NCBI GenBank assembly: GCA_009823395.1
Contig: CM020514.1
Coordinates: forward strand, 6,206,966-6,270,965
Length of the DNA stretch: 64,000 bases
Direction: 5' to 3'
DNA from: Thamnaconus septentrionalis
Lineage: Eukaryota; Chordata; Actinopteri; Tetraodontiformes; Monacanthidae
Position numbers and translations under genes: made by a program. Shown here in pieces: positions 46,975 through 59,779 of this stretch; the first letter of the stretch is position 1, and every line of letters starts with the position of its first letter. A model generated the notes under the pieces. It was not told the DNA's origin, did no database searches, and worked only from the letters and a program-made list of their open reading frames with translations.

Positions 46975-48257
46975 ATGGGCGACTGGAGCTTTCTGGGGAG
47001 GCTGCTGGAGAACGCCCAGGAGCACTCGACGGTCATCGGCAAGGTGTGGCTGACCGTCCTCTTCATCTTCAGGATCCTGGTGCTGGGCGCGGCGGCCGAG
47101 GAGGTGTGGGGCGACGAGCAGTCCGACTTCACCTGCAACACGCAGCAGCCCGGTTGCGAGAACGTGTGCTACGACGAGGCCTTCCCCATCTCGCACATCC
47201 GCTTCTGGGTGCTGCAGATCATCTTCGTGTCCACGCCGACCCTCATCTACCTGGGCCACGTGCTGCACATCGTCCGCATGGAGGAGAAGCGCAAGGAGAA
47301 GGACGAGGAGCTGCGCAAGGCCAACCGCTTCCAGGAGGAGAAGGAGCTCCTCTATAGGAACGGCGGGGGCGGCAACGGCGGCGGAGGGGGGGGAGGCAAG
47401 AAGGAGAAGCCGCCCATACGCGACGAGCACGGCAAGATCCGCATCCGGGGCGCCCTGCTGCGCACCTACGTGTTCAACATCATCTTCAAGACCCTGTTTG
47501 AGGTGGGCTTCATCCTGGGCCAGTACTTCCTCTACGGCTTCCAGCTGAGGCCGCTGTACAAGTGCGGCCGCTGGCCGTGCCCCAACACCGTCGACTGCTT
47601 CATCTCCAGGCCCACCGAGAAGACGATCTTCATCATATTTATGCTTGTGGTGGCTTGCGTGTCTCTTTTGCTGAATTTACTGGAGATCTACCATCTCGGC
47701 TGGAAGAAGGTCAAGCAGGGCGTGACCAACGAGTTCGCCCCGGAGCGCGAGTCGTTGCGCCGCGTGGACACGGCGGCGGCGGCGGCGTCCAGGACTGCCC
47801 TCAGTTACCCCCAACTACTCGGAGGTGACGGCCGGCAGCGGCGCCTACCTGCCGCCCGCCGAGCCGCCGTCGGCGGCGGCAGCCGCCCCCCGCCTCGCAC
47901 TACTACATCAGCAACAACAACAACCACAGGCTGGCCGCGCAGCAGAACTGGGCCAACCTGGCAACCGAGCAGCAGACTCGGGAGATGAACGCCACCTCTC
48001 CTTCCCCGTCGTCCTCTTCCTCGTCCCCCAATGACGAGCAGCAGCAGCAGCAGCAGCCGGCCGAGACCGGCAGCCCAGGCTCCGCCTCCAATGCGGACAG
48101 CTCCGGCGGGGAGAAGAGCGAGCAGGACGCCGCCGCCACCACCACCGTGGAGATGCACCAGCCCCCGGTGACGGTCAGCACAGACCCTCGGCGGCTCAGC
48201 CGGGCCAGCAAGAGCAGCAGCAGCATCAGGGCGAGGCCCAGCGACCTGGCTGTCTGA
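46975..48257 (+). CDS. gja3: GJA3, connexin 46 (tail frame broken twice as sequenced)
   Basis: Alpha connexin of lens fibre gap junctions. The start [20 protein letters not shown] at 46975 follows an acceptor at 46956-46957. E1 is [20 protein letters not shown] and E2 is [20 protein letters not shown]; four membrane segments are present. The cytoplasmic loop carries a Gly-rich insert (GGGGNGGGGGGG, ~residues 130-141). After [18 protein letters not shown] the annotated frame goes wrong. Family-like tail sequence continues in two other frames: [20 protein letters not shown], then [17 protein letters not shown], ending at RARPSDLAV and TGA 48257. Removing one C from the run at 47808-47812 and one from 47886-47891 gives one frame of 426 codons, close to the 435 aa of human. 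The uncorrected frame ends at 47988. The conserved tail suggests assembly errors rather than a pseudogene. The tail also has poly-Ser and a run of six Gln. Confidence 0.92.
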
Positions 48258-50836
48258 GCTCCACCCCTTCCCCCCCAGCCCCACCCACCAATCCCTCCCC
48301 GAGCTCCGCCCCACCCAACCCTGAAAAAAAACACACCTCCACGACCGACGAACCTGCCCCCTCCCGACCCGCCAACCCCGAAAAACCAACCTCCACCTTG
48401 ACCAACAACCCCGCCTCCCACCCACCCCCCCTCGCTCTCCCCCTCATGAAATAAGGCAGGCGTAAAGCAAAAAAACAAAAAGGATGGAAAAAAAAAGTTT
48501 GAAAAAAACCAACAAAAAAGTGGTGAAGGAGTCAAGGCGACTTGGAAAAAAAATGTGAAGTAACTATTTTTTAATCGGCGGTTGTCTTCCGGTGCAATCG
48601 GTGAGTTGCAGAGTAGCTGAGGTAGGGTTTGTGCTTTTCGGATGGTCTTAAACTTACGCTCGCAGAACGTGACGGATGGGAGTTTTTCTTTTCTTTTCTT
48701 TATTTGCTTTTTGGAAAAAAACAAAACAAAAAACGGACGCATCTCGCCAACGTTTGGTTTGGAGGAAAGATCTCTTTTGCGTTTTCTCTCTTTTTTTCCC
48801 ACACCTCCCTCTCTTCGTTCAAGCCGGAGGACTCGTCGACCCGACGTCCGGGATCGTCGTCCAATCTAGGACTGATTTTTCTTCTTCTTCTTCTTTTTTT
48901 TTTTCTTCCAATTTTCACCGAGAGGAATCAAACTTTTAGCTGGCGTTCTTGCACACATCAGATATTTTATGTATTAGCCAGACATTTCACTCATATATCG
49001 TGTTGTTTTTATTTCATTTTTTTTTTAAATCTGGTTGGCAGAACAAACATGCACTTTGGTGTTTGCGTTACACGTAAGCAGGTTGTTCCAACATTTTTCC
49101 TCTCCCGACCGGGGGAAGGTCTTTCTTTTGCAGCACTTCCTGAAAGTTTTCTGAACAAACAACCTGTTGCGTAAAAAAAAACAACAAAAACATGATTTCG
49201 GAGGAAGAAATTTGTTTCTCAGCAGGCACCTTCTGTATTGTGTTGCGTGTTATTGTGCATTGCCGGTGCGTGTGTGGCCCTACAACTCACCGATTCACTG
49301 ACACAATTTGCACGCCAGTGTCGACCCGCTCGTTTTTTTTTTGTTTTGTTTTTTTTTTTAACCCATGATCCATTGCAGTCCTTCCTGCAGGGGACAATTG
49401 AATATTGTGACCGAGCTGGAGCGGGTCGGATATTTGGAAAGATGCGGAACTCCCAGAGTCCTATTGTGTGGATGGGCTGTACTGGGTCAGACCTGCTGGT
49501 GGAAGAACGCATCTGGTTCTCTGGGAGCGATTCAAGAAAACAAGACGTTTTCTTTCTTTTCTTTTTCTTTTTTTTGTTTTTTTCACTTTGATAAGCAAAG
49601 AAACTTAAACAGAGCTGCTTGCCTTGTGGGTCAACATGTCAAACATGAAAATCTCGCAATTTACGACAAAGGTGCCAAAGAAAGAAAGCCTTTGACTTGG
49701 GGAAAAAGAAAATCTGTGAACAAGGCAGCCACCCACTTCCATAAAAGAACATCAGTATTTTTCTTTGGTTAGACTTTTAAACTTCTGTTTTTCTAGTAAC
49801 AATGTTATTTTTCGCCCTTGTACCCCATCCCCAATTTTTCAAATCTTCAGACCTACTCTGAAGACTTGCAGCAACGGAAGCGATTTTCAACGCAGGTTCA
49901 CGTGCTTCTCTTTTTTTTTTTCTTTTTAAGTTTGGATTCCAAGAAGTCCCATTGTTTCTAAACTGAATTGAATTTAACTCAGAAATTGATGACAGACCTG
50001 TGGTAGTTAGTTTGCGGTTGCAAAAAAACAAAACAAACGCGGCTACGATGAAAGACCCAGGTTGCGGCCGACCTCGACCGCCTCTTCTTTGTGTTGATCT
50101 TGACTCTTGGAGATAATTTTGAACCCCTCGAAAACTTTGCGAGTCCCTCCCGATCCCCCCCCCGGCCCTCCTCCGCGTGCGTCCCGTATCTTAAACAAAT
50201 ATGAAATGATCTTTTCGTCGTAGACAAAGCCGCCGTATCATCCCGTCAATTCAATTCTCGGGCAAAAAGCTACAAGTACACGCAATTAATGAGGGGTGAC
50301 ACTGAGTGTCACATCTCATTTGTCTGAATTGGACACACAACAAAGAGGATGGAGGTGAAGCGCCTATGTGTTTTGAGCAAAGTATGCCAGAAAATATGGC
50401 AAAAAAAAAAAAGCTAATTATGTGCAGATTCATACTCTGGAGAAGGAGCAGTGTGAATAACAGCTGTTTTTCTTTCTTTTCTTTTTTTTAACCTTCAGTT
50501 GATGATGCTGTATGCTCTGTGCCCATGGAGGTAAAAATGTCTATCATCTCAGTCTCTTAAATGGCATTCGGTGCAAACAGAAGAGGAGATTTAATATTCG
50601 CCGACCGAACACATAGCTAAAAGCAGCCAATCTGTTTTTTTCCCCGTTCAAAACTTTTCACTCCCTCCCCCCTCCCCCACCGCCAAAAAATAACCTATTT
50701 GTTGCATTACGCATCTGTTTTGGGATCCCCGAAGTTTACATTTTGGTAGTAGAGAAAAAGATTTTTTTGCACATTTAGGGGAGAAAACTGCTGTTCTTCA
50801 ACACCAACACTGGCAGGTAACAGCAATAGAGAGAGA

Positions 50837-50884
<48 letters not shown>

Positions 50885-51450
50885 AAGACCACCGTGCCGA
50901 ACTGTCAATAGCTACGATCCTCAAAGGAAGCAAAATTTTGTCTTAAAAGAAACACGAAAGCAGCGGCTCTTCACAGACAAGGCGGTATTGAAGAAAAACA
51001 GCTGGATCCCGCGCTAAGACCATTAGCTGGAAGCAAATTTATTTCTTTTTCTAGTGGGTTGACTTCAGTGTGCAGAAGTCTGGCTATATAAAAAAAAGAG
51101 AGAGAGAGAGAAAAATATCGGACGACTCCACTGTCGAGAGAAATTTTTGCTGGGTAGCTGGCCCTTCCCGAAAAAGCCCGCCCGCACACAAGAGCCCGGA
51201 CAGGATGTTGTGCTGGAAGCCCCGTCGTAACTCTCTCCTCTTCCATTTCATGCAGAGCATGATTTCTCTGGCTCGTCCGCGAGTGGAAAAACCATCTCAC
51301 GATGCTCAAGAACAGCAGCCTGTTTTCGATGCTGTCTTAAACAAGAGAAGTGCCTTGTGTATGAATGATTCTTTTGTAAGAACAAGTTGATGTAAATGTT
51401 AATTTACCTCAAATGTTTACAAAACTGCTAAATAAAAAATTTTTTGTACC
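48258..51450 (+). other. gja3: gja3 3'UTR
   Basis: The first 190 bases are extremely C-rich. The rest is AT-rich with many T and A homopolymers and no credible ORF. It ends near CTAAATAAAAAATTTTTTG, with AATAAA at about 51,431-51,436. A (GA)n tract lies at 50,827-50,883. The length of about 3.2 kb is inferred from composition and this signal; earlier sites are possible. Confidence 0.5.
50827..50883. repeat. (GA)n microsatellite
   Basis: About 28 GA units with one GG interruption. Confidence 0.9.
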
Positions 51451-54305
51451 ATAAGTCCTTGTCGTCGCGTGCGTTTGTGTTGACGCGATTGTGTTTTCTT
51501 TCTTTCTTTCGACTTGAACTTGTTGGGTAGATTTTAAAAAGAGGCGCAAACAAATATTTGTAAAGATTGAAAATGAAGACTTTTGACATGCTTACATATA
51601 TATATATATATTTGACATATACAAAAGTCTTAATGTTAAAATAATATTTTGCATGAAGATTAAGATTAAGATTCAAGTTTTAGATTTTTAGGAAAAACTC
51701 TAATCTAAGTAATTCATTAAATACAAATTGGTTTTTGAGTTTAAGTCAAGCTTAATCAAGTCAAGATTTCATTGTCGTTTTCAGTAAAATTGACTTTACA
51801 TTCAGTCATATTCTTTAAACTGGACAATTTAGGTGTTAATAGTCACGAGTCACTGGCTCTGTGTGGTTCTTTTTAAAACTAGACCCACTTCCTGTATCTT
51901 CCGTCAGCTCGAGCAGATCCGTGGAAATGCTCTTTGTGTACGCTCTTTGAACTCCGACCTCGGAGCCGCTCACTCCCTCATGCTGCATTCCGATCCTGGA
52001 CGTCAAAATGTGACGCTGAGCCAGAGACACGAAAACACGGAAACGAAGCTCCCACAGAAACGAAGCGATCTGCTGAATAGGTCGAGAGCAGGCGGGTTTG
52101 CACCTCACTTGCAACCTGGACGAAAGATCTAAAAAATTGCAGACTTGTGCTCACGAGTGATGGTTTGGAGACAGTGAAAAGCAAAAAAGTGAGACCGCAG
52201 GCTAAAAATATGAAGAAAGACAGTAAACTGAAGGACCTTGACCAACAGTAGACCTAAGACAGTAAATGCTGATCACTAACATTATTACTTTTCACCTTAT
52301 TGTCACTCATTTACCTGCACCTGCTTGAACTCACCATTGAGTCACATCAGCCTCCAGCATTTCCAAATAAAGCAGCAACATACTACAACAAATATCCAAA
52401 TATATTGCAGTACAAAGTAAAATTTTACTAAATATAACCAACATACATATAATCAACGGCGCAAGTTGATGTACATTGTGGTGCATTATTGTCATGCTCT
52501 GCAGCCCTGATCCATAGCCTGGTGTGTAAAGGCTTTTGGACATCCATATACAGAATAACGTGACTTCACACTGTTGGACTATTAGTTTAGGTAGCTACAT
52601 ATCTTTCCACACATTCCGTCTTTGTATTCAGCTTACACAGAATAATTATAGCTCAGTAGTCCGCCACGCCGCCTACAGCATGTGGTGCAGCCCTCTGATT
52701 GGTTGTATGTTTGTCCAATTGCCATGAGTTTTGTCTGTACTGAGGCCTTAAATGAAAAGCACTGGCAAGGCAAGTTGAATAATTCTCAGTTTTGAACTGA
52801 GAATTAGTGCGGCTCTGCCAGGCTAAGTCAATATATAAATGATGATAACTATAGAGGAGATTATTTGATTAGCATTTTTTTTTTTTTTTTTTTTAGATTT
52901 TAATCTAAGTCAGTATGCAGATTTTGGAGGTAGGTGGAGTCAGGTCTAAACAGACTGTTAACATAACACGGTATAGGAATCTGAATTTAATATTAACATG
53001 CCAGTTAAGGACCAAGAGAGACAGGAAAAAGCAGGCTGAGACCTTTGGTTTGCTAAAGGGTGATTTTGATGAATCGGAAGATACAAAAGAAATACATATT
53101 TTTATATTTTATATATTTTTCAGGGAAATTGTAATTTTTTTTTAAATCTAATTGGAATGGAGCCAATGGCTGAAATGACTGATGATGATGATGAAGAAAT
53201 AGATTGGGACCAAGTATTGGGAAGCTCTAGAAGACATTATTGTCACCCAGTTTCCATGTGGATGACCTTGTAAATGATCATGAATTGAACATAGTTAATG
53301 GAAATGAATTGAACAGTTTCAGTTTGTATTGTCAGTATGTACCATATGGTTTATGGTTATTTGTAAAGTCTTTTTGTCTGATGTACTGCACTGTCTTTCT
53401 CTGTCCGCCAATAAAAACTCACCATGAAACAACAAACAAATAAAATAAACCGGCGAGCCGAAGCCATTGATTGTTTTATTGTCTGCTTCCTCCTGGAGCC
53501 CAGAGAGCAGCGGCCCCTCGGAGCAACAGGCAGAGACTAGCTGGCGATGACGAGGCCGAGCCGCGGCCGGATTATGGACGGAAACGGCATAAAATCCATT
53601 GCGCAGGATATTTGGCATGTCGTCTGACAACACGGCCCGGCGCGTGAGTGCAGGGCTCTTGTGGTGCAGTGGCTGAAGAGTGACGGGAGATAGTCGCAAC
53701 TGTTGGCACGACGGAGCGGAGGCCTTCAGCCCGTCACTCAGCCGCCGATGTTTGCAGTATTCCGGCGGCGACCGTTTGAAAATAAAAATCGCTGTAGGAT
53801 TGGAACAGTGAGCAGGTCGACCTGGTGAGCCCGAGTCAAAGTCCTGTCAGCGATCTCAGCGGGAGTTTTTTTGGTTGAATCTATTCCCAGTGCAGCGGAC
53901 GGTGGGGGGGCTGTCAAGCCCCCCCAGTGGAAAAGTGAGCGAGGAGGGTCTGCCCCCACAGAGTCACCGCTCGTCAGCTCGGAGCAGACAGGGGTGGGCT
54001 ATATTTAGCCCCTTAATCACCTCACAAATTCACACTCAGCCCACAGCACAAATACCTCGGGGGCTCTCTTTATGTATTTCAGGAGGGTGATGAATTTGTC
54101 CGCGCGCTCTCAGAAACAAAAAAAAAGGCACGCGCGCTCGGCAGCGAGGGGCCTGCCAGCGTTGTTTAAACTCTTCTGTGTGTGTGTGTGTGTGTTGTTT
54201 TTTTTAAAGCAACTCGACTCGGCAGCTGCAGAAGTGCTGGCGATGTTCTCGCAATGTTGGGGCCCAGGACTCAAAATCGGTACATCAATCAACAGTATCC
54301 TATGA

Positions 54306-54572
54306 CAGCGTTTCTCAACGGGTGGCTCGCGACCCAAAAGTGGGTCGCAGAGCTGTTTGACTGGGTCGTGGGGGGGGGGGTTTTAAAATATCTGTATTCA
54401 TAGATAAAATGAATTTATTTTGCAGGACACAATTCATTTTGATCATTTCAATTCTTATTTACCAGTATCAGAGAAAGTGGATGAGTGTTTTTAATTTTGT
54501 GGAATAACTTTGAGTGCGGTGGAATATATCTGGGTCGCGACTTCATGATTAAGGAAAACAATGTAGGTCCTG
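54306..54572 (+). mobile_element. hAT-like non-autonomous element
   Basis: The left end CAGCGTTTCTCAACGGGTGG followed by CTCGCGACCCAAAAGTGGG is the familiar 'CAG..TTCTCAAC' start of vertebrate hAT MITEs. The right end contains CTGGGTCGCGACTTCATGAT, an inverted partner of the CTCGCGACCCA block. No ORF. A second short element (GTTTACACC ... GTTTACACG) follows at 54,575-54,660. Confidence 0.55.
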
Positions 54573-56234
54573 AGGGGCCGTTTACACCAAGGCCGCATTT
54601 TTTTAAAACCGACAATTGTCAAAAAACACTCTAGAAGAAAAAAAAACACGTTTACACGAAGACGGGCAGGGCAGAGTTTTCAAACTCATCCACCCCGGAG
54701 AGCATTTTCTCTGAAAGATTGAACAAAATTCTGCTAAAACTGTTTCCAAAGTCAGTCAGGAGCAGGAAAGTTCAGCTCTTTGCTCTTCTTTTCAAGAGAA
54801 AATGTTGCCCAGTTTTGATCAACCTGATCAAACGGCCAACTGCTGGCAGCAGCTTCCGGCCTCGTCATAGTTAAACCCTGTTAGCTGTAGCTCCGCCTCT
54901 TTCCCCGCCGGAAAACACCGATTGATCCGGCCTAATATTTATTGACCAGACTGGACACCTGCAAGGTGGATGATTCTAGCGTCAAAAAACAGCGGGGAGA
55001 TTGGCTGGACAGAAGTTAAATTGAGTGGGATTTCAAATTAAAATGCACAGACCAGAAATGATCACTGCCTCATATTTAAGGGGGTTCCTTTGACCATTTT
55101 AACCATTTGTTGTGGGAAGGCGTTTCATTTTTAATTCCTAAAAGCAAATTTCGACCCGCTTACTTAATAATATCAGCTGCAGATTTATTTACATTTTTTT
55201 TATGCTGGAAGCACAATCGCTAGATAGCAGTGGAGCCCCATTATCAGCAGAGTATTTGTCTTCACTGACTAGGTTTGTTTCATCACACATTCATCGGGAC
55301 TTCCTGCCCACTGGAGTCCCACCGGATACAGCTGGCGTCCCTGATTTATTTACTTTTCGGACCCCCCGACCCCCTTGACCCCTGTTGCGCTGCACTACTG
55401 TTCAAACTCAGAGGTCTGCGCCGCGACATGGGAATGTGACGCACGGCTGCATGACACACCGAGGGACAAATGTGTGTCGTTTATTTCTGAAAGTGTGGAA
55501 AGTCTGAGCGCTGCCCGGTGGACAAGCGGTGACCCCCCCCTCAGGATTGAGTTACAGAAAGCACAACAGGACGTACAACATATTGACCGCGAAGCTGCTA
55601 CAACCCATAGCTGAGTCTCTCCTATTTAATCTCTCATTTTTTTAGAGCTATTAAATCTCGTCCTTGTTAACAGCTGAAAAAAATAAAAATAAAATTCTAC
55701 TTTGATTTTGGGGAAAGTCTGTGGCCCCTACAGTGAAGTTGCTGATCACAGGACTAAATGATTTGCTCCACCTGGAATAAATCAGATACGTCTTCTTTTC
55801 TCAAAACGGAAAAGAAATTGACCTCAAACTGAAGAATTATAAGTAATCTGCATTTAGTTTTGCCTCAACGTCACTGTAAAATATGAAGCCATGCATATTT
55901 CGAGTGCTTGTACTCAAAGTGTTCTCGTGCCTCTCGTTAAGGAAAAAAAACGTTGGGGGAAAAAAATGACATGATAAAAATGAAAATTTGTTTGACTTCA
56001 GAAAAGAAAACACAGGCAAAGTTTCATCAGAGAAGAGGGTACAAGCACAAAAAGTTAAGGACTAATTATTGGAAGACAAAAATGTATAATTCAGAACCAT
56101 GTGAGGTTTTAGTTATCTGGTTCTTGAAAAGCAAATAACTATCAGTTCGATTCAATATCATGAAACCCTCTTAGCCACATATTCAACCCACTTTCATGTT
56201 TTAAATTGTTTATCTTGACCTCCACTGGTGCAGC

Positions 56235-56470
56235 CTCACACTTTCAGTCGTCCCTATAACTCTGGATCCCCTGAAAACGGGGACGTCAACGAAGGGCCGC
56301 AGAGGGCGGAGCCAACACCTGGCTGGGGTTGTGGTCACTGGCCTTGGAGAGGCAGCAGTACCCTTTGTGACATCATAAAGAGCTGATTAACAGACAGATT
56401 CTCTATGCTGCTGGAGTTCACTGATTGGCTGGAGAGTTATGTGGGATTATCTGGGACTTTAAAGTCTGTT
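56235..56470 (+). repeat. TGACATCA-palindrome repeat family, copy 7
   Basis: GAGGGCGGAGCCAACACCTG, then CTTGGAGAGGCAGCAG, then ACCCTTTGTGACATCATAAA at 56,360-56,379, then GAGTTCACTGATTGGC. The first block is diverged. Confidence 0.7.
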
Positions 56471-57119
56471 TTGACCATGACTGGTCATCGAAACTGTCCA
56501 AAAATATTCAAACGCTAATACGAATCATCATCAACTGAGCCGCTACACATTCTGAATAAATTCAGATTAAGGTTTAAGTTTAAAGAGTGTTTTATGCCAA
56601 GATGCCGTTATTGTGAGCGAGCGTGAATGATGTAACGTTGCAGCAGCGGTCGGGCCCGTGCGCGGTCATGTGGGGCAGCTTGTTTTGACTGTCGGCGCAC
56701 AGAGAAAGGGAGGGGCTGCACCGGGGACGGGGGCGGCATTGTGGGAGAATGGGGTGGGCACGAGTCAGCTCTGCAGGGACACCTACAGGTCAGGTAAGGT
56801 ATGGCAAGGATTCTGGCATTCTCCGATAGACTGCTGTCAGATTTAATACCGTGCAGCGTGGAGTTTTACAACTCCGCTTCATGTCGTTGGATGTCTTTAA
56901 AAAGAGTTTTACACATGCAAGCGATGCGAGAAGAAGAGATAGTAGGTCAAGTAGCAGTTGTACCTAACAGTAATGAAAGATGATGGTTTGATCTTGAATG
57001 GTCAAACAGATTTTCCATTGCAAAAGAAAACAGATTTTACCGTAAAAATAAAATCTGACATGACAAGAAAAAATCTACCTGTTTGCAACTATGTTAGTGA
57101 CACATGCTGTTGTTTTATA

Positions 57120-57185
57120 GCACTAGATTATTAAAAAAAAATAAAAATTGTAAAAGCGCGATATCAATAAAGTTTGATTTCGTAT
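57120..57185 (+). mobile_element. L2-like 3' tail remnant
   Basis: TGTAAAAGCGCGATATCAAT followed by AAAGTTTGATTT, the end motif of fish L2-clade repeats. Too short for more. Confidence 0.4.
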
Positions 57186-58762
57186 TTTTCCTCTGCTGAG
57201 GCTGTTCATCGGGTCTCTAACATATGACTCATTTTCCTCCATCACCGTCAGTCTGGGCCAAGGTTACGCTGCTGCGCACATTAAATAAAGCCCAAATACT
57301 GCCGCATTAGACAGGGAAGAAACTTTATTAGTCGCGAGATTTACAGCAGTTTGCATTCAGTCCCACAGTCAAGTCCAACGGTTTCCTCCCGCTGTGGGCC
57401 GAGGCTCCACAAATGCAGTTGTCATCCATTCCTGCCCTCTTGTCCTCTGTGCAGCTGTGCACCAAAACCACACGCGCACGAACACACACACACACACACA
57501 CACGCAACTCCCTCCCACTGTTGTGTTATCATTAAATGGCGACATTAGTTCATATCATGTGATTCGAAGAGGATTCATCGCACATTAGAGGCCCTAATCG
57601 CCACCTATAGTCTATCCCCCGGGCCTCGCCCACATGACCCTGCTGAGCGCAGCGCTTCCTTTATGCCGCCTGAAAGGGCCGGGGATTGAGCCCAAACAAA
57701 AAAAAACACCCACGAGGGTGAAAAAATGTTTTTACACCCCTCGCAGGCCCGGCCGTGCCCACACAGCCGGGCCGTTTTTCGCTTTTAGATCAATGGGACA
57801 AGTTACTGGAGTCTGGCCAACTCTGAGCGATGGCACAGAAAGGAAAAAGCTTGCCTCTTCAAAAAATTGGGGTTTTTTGTCACCGTGTTTTGTACGGGCC
57901 GGCCGTCCTTCATTCCACCCCTCTAAACCCTCCAAAATAAAATCAAAATTAATAACGAAAGGTGAGGTTACCCTGAAGCCTGTTGAAAATGCAAGTTTTC
58001 GTGTGTTGCTTATACCCTGTTGTGTCACGCAGGGGTGTGCGTGTGTGTGTGTGCATAGTAGGGGGCCGGAAGGGGTGGAGTGTGCAAGGATTCATGAGGG
58101 TGAGAGGGGAGGCCTCGTCACGTCAGCCAACAGCAGACCCTCGACAGAGCGCCGGCTCTTCCTGCCGCTAACAGCACGGCTGCTGCTGCTGCTAGCGGTG
58201 GTCTCCATGAACCGGGGGGCTCAGTGAACTCACCACGCCGCAGGGGGCTGACAGCGAGGGCCTAGCGCCCCCCGTTGGATAAGACTGGACGTGCTCTTCA
58301 TTTCCCCCTTTCATGGTACAGAATAGATAAAAACACATGGCTAAGCTTGAAAAATCTATATATGAAGGAAATGCAATTTGTGAATATGAGCCATTTCAGC
58401 TAGAGATGCCTTTAAGTGTTCTAAACTAAACTGGTCCTCAAAGTGACACCGAGCCAGGAGTTCGTGTACATTGCTCAAGTCTAGTTTGAAATGTAAAGTG
58501 CAACATGTTGGCAAATGTATATACTTGAGAGCATATAGTTACCAAAACAAATGTTGCAATAAGAAAGGTTTAATCTCGCAAATAACTTGGATCGACTTGG
58601 CGCTTTTCTGATTTTTCTGATTCTTTTCTGATTTAACAAGAAAGACGTGAGACATAGGAAGGCAGCGTGGAACATTAGCGTTGTTTGCAAAACCCTTTCT
58701 GACTATTTCATCTTACACAGTGGGCTTCTAAGCTCAGTACTCTGACTATTTTCCAGCATTGG

Positions 58763-58890
58763 TTTTTAATTTATTTATTTATTTGATTGATTAGGACAAT
58801 GCACATCAATTGCCATATCAGCAAAAGCATCCATGTTAATATGCCGGAGTTAGCAGCATAAATGCTAATTTTAATCCGTTTTCCTAAAGC
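58763..58890 (+). mobile_element. teleost interspersed repeat fragment
   Basis: (ATTT)n, then GATTAGGACAATGCACATCA, ATATGCCGGAGTTAGC and TAATTTTAATCCGTTTTCC. I recall this arrangement from other fish genomes. Class unknown. Confidence 0.45.
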
Positions 58891-59354
58891 AGATGTTTAA
58901 AAACATAGAAACAAGTGTTGAAGTTTGTTTTTGATCGGCCCTAAAGTAAACACAAAGTACCAAAAATCCATGTGGACTAATACAAATGAGTCCACATTGA
59001 TTTTTCACGATTAAGTCACCAGACCAATCAATCAGCATCCTTACATTTGGGGGCGGGAGTTTGATTAATCCTCAACTATTTTGTGTGTACCTGACGTGTT
59101 TCATGGAGGTTATATTCAAGTTTCAACACAGTAAATGCTGATTGTAATGGCTGAAGGCAACAGGAAGCGGCTGAGCTTCGGCATGATGTTGCAAAAAAAA
59201 AAAGTCTTAACAGAGAAATTTAGTTTTATGATCAGGATGCAGCAGATAAATCAAAACTTAGAGAAAATCTAACTGTGATTTTTGTTTTATCGTTTGCATT
59301 TCTAAACTGTATGATGGACGGAAATGACTGGCTTGATGCTTTGATTAATTCCTG

Positions 59355-59720
59355 TCAACGTCCTGTACGTGAGAGCCTGTGGGCGCGGATGTTTGCATTT
59401 TCCCACGATCCCTGCATGCGAACGTGCAACATCCTGGCCTCTTCGAGCCTTTCCAAAACATGACTCCTATCATGTGAGCCCGTCTCTGGGGGGGCCGGTG
59501 CACTGTCCCCCGAAGTGTCGACAGGCCACGCCTCCTCCTCCTCCTCCTCTCTGCTATCCCTCTGGATAGCTCCCCCCGCCTCAGTGTCGTGTCCGCCTGA
59601 CACCTTGTAACAGAGAGGGGACGCGATAGCGAGGAAGGTCAGAATGCAGCAGAGGCCGTCACATGACGCGCCAACACCAACATTCACTTTCCCACTTGTG
59701 CTACTGATCTGACGACACAA
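59355..59720 (-). CDS. uncharacterised minus-strand ORF, 121 codons
   Basis: The frame encodes MCRQISSTSGKVNVGVGAS near its start, a hydrophobic stretch CDGLCCILTFLAIASPLC (residues ~19-36) that could be a membrane segment, an acidic run EEEEEE (~58-63) and a Ser/Pro-rich part. I do not recognise a family. The ORF is preceded by TGTGTCGTCAG, a possible acceptor. It may be chance: the GC-rich stretch and (CTC)n repeat alone could keep a frame open. No neighbouring exon was found. Confidence 0.15.
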   Translation of the reverse strand: MCRQISSTSGKVNVGVGASCDGLCCILTFLAIASPLCYKVSGGHDTEAGGAIQRDSREEEEEEAWPVDTSGDSAPAPPETGSHDRSHVLERLEEARMLHVRMQGSWENANIRAHRLSRTGR

Positions 59721-59779
59721 GGGGGCGCTTCAGGAGCCAGGTCTTTCTCGGCCTATTATGGCTTTAAATAAAGAGGTAC

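Noticed and set aside
47805..48802. Long minus-strand ORFs (206 and 299 codons) opposite the gja3 tail and 3'UTR
   Set aside because: They are Gly/Arg/Val-rich translations of the C-rich strand and cross the gja3 stop and UTR. No recognisable domain.
53157..53273. Short acidic ORF starting MEPMAEMTDDDDEEIDWDQV
   Set aside because: Only 38 codons, driven by a (GAT)n repeat. It has no splice-supported continuation and looks like the tail of an old repeat or UTR.
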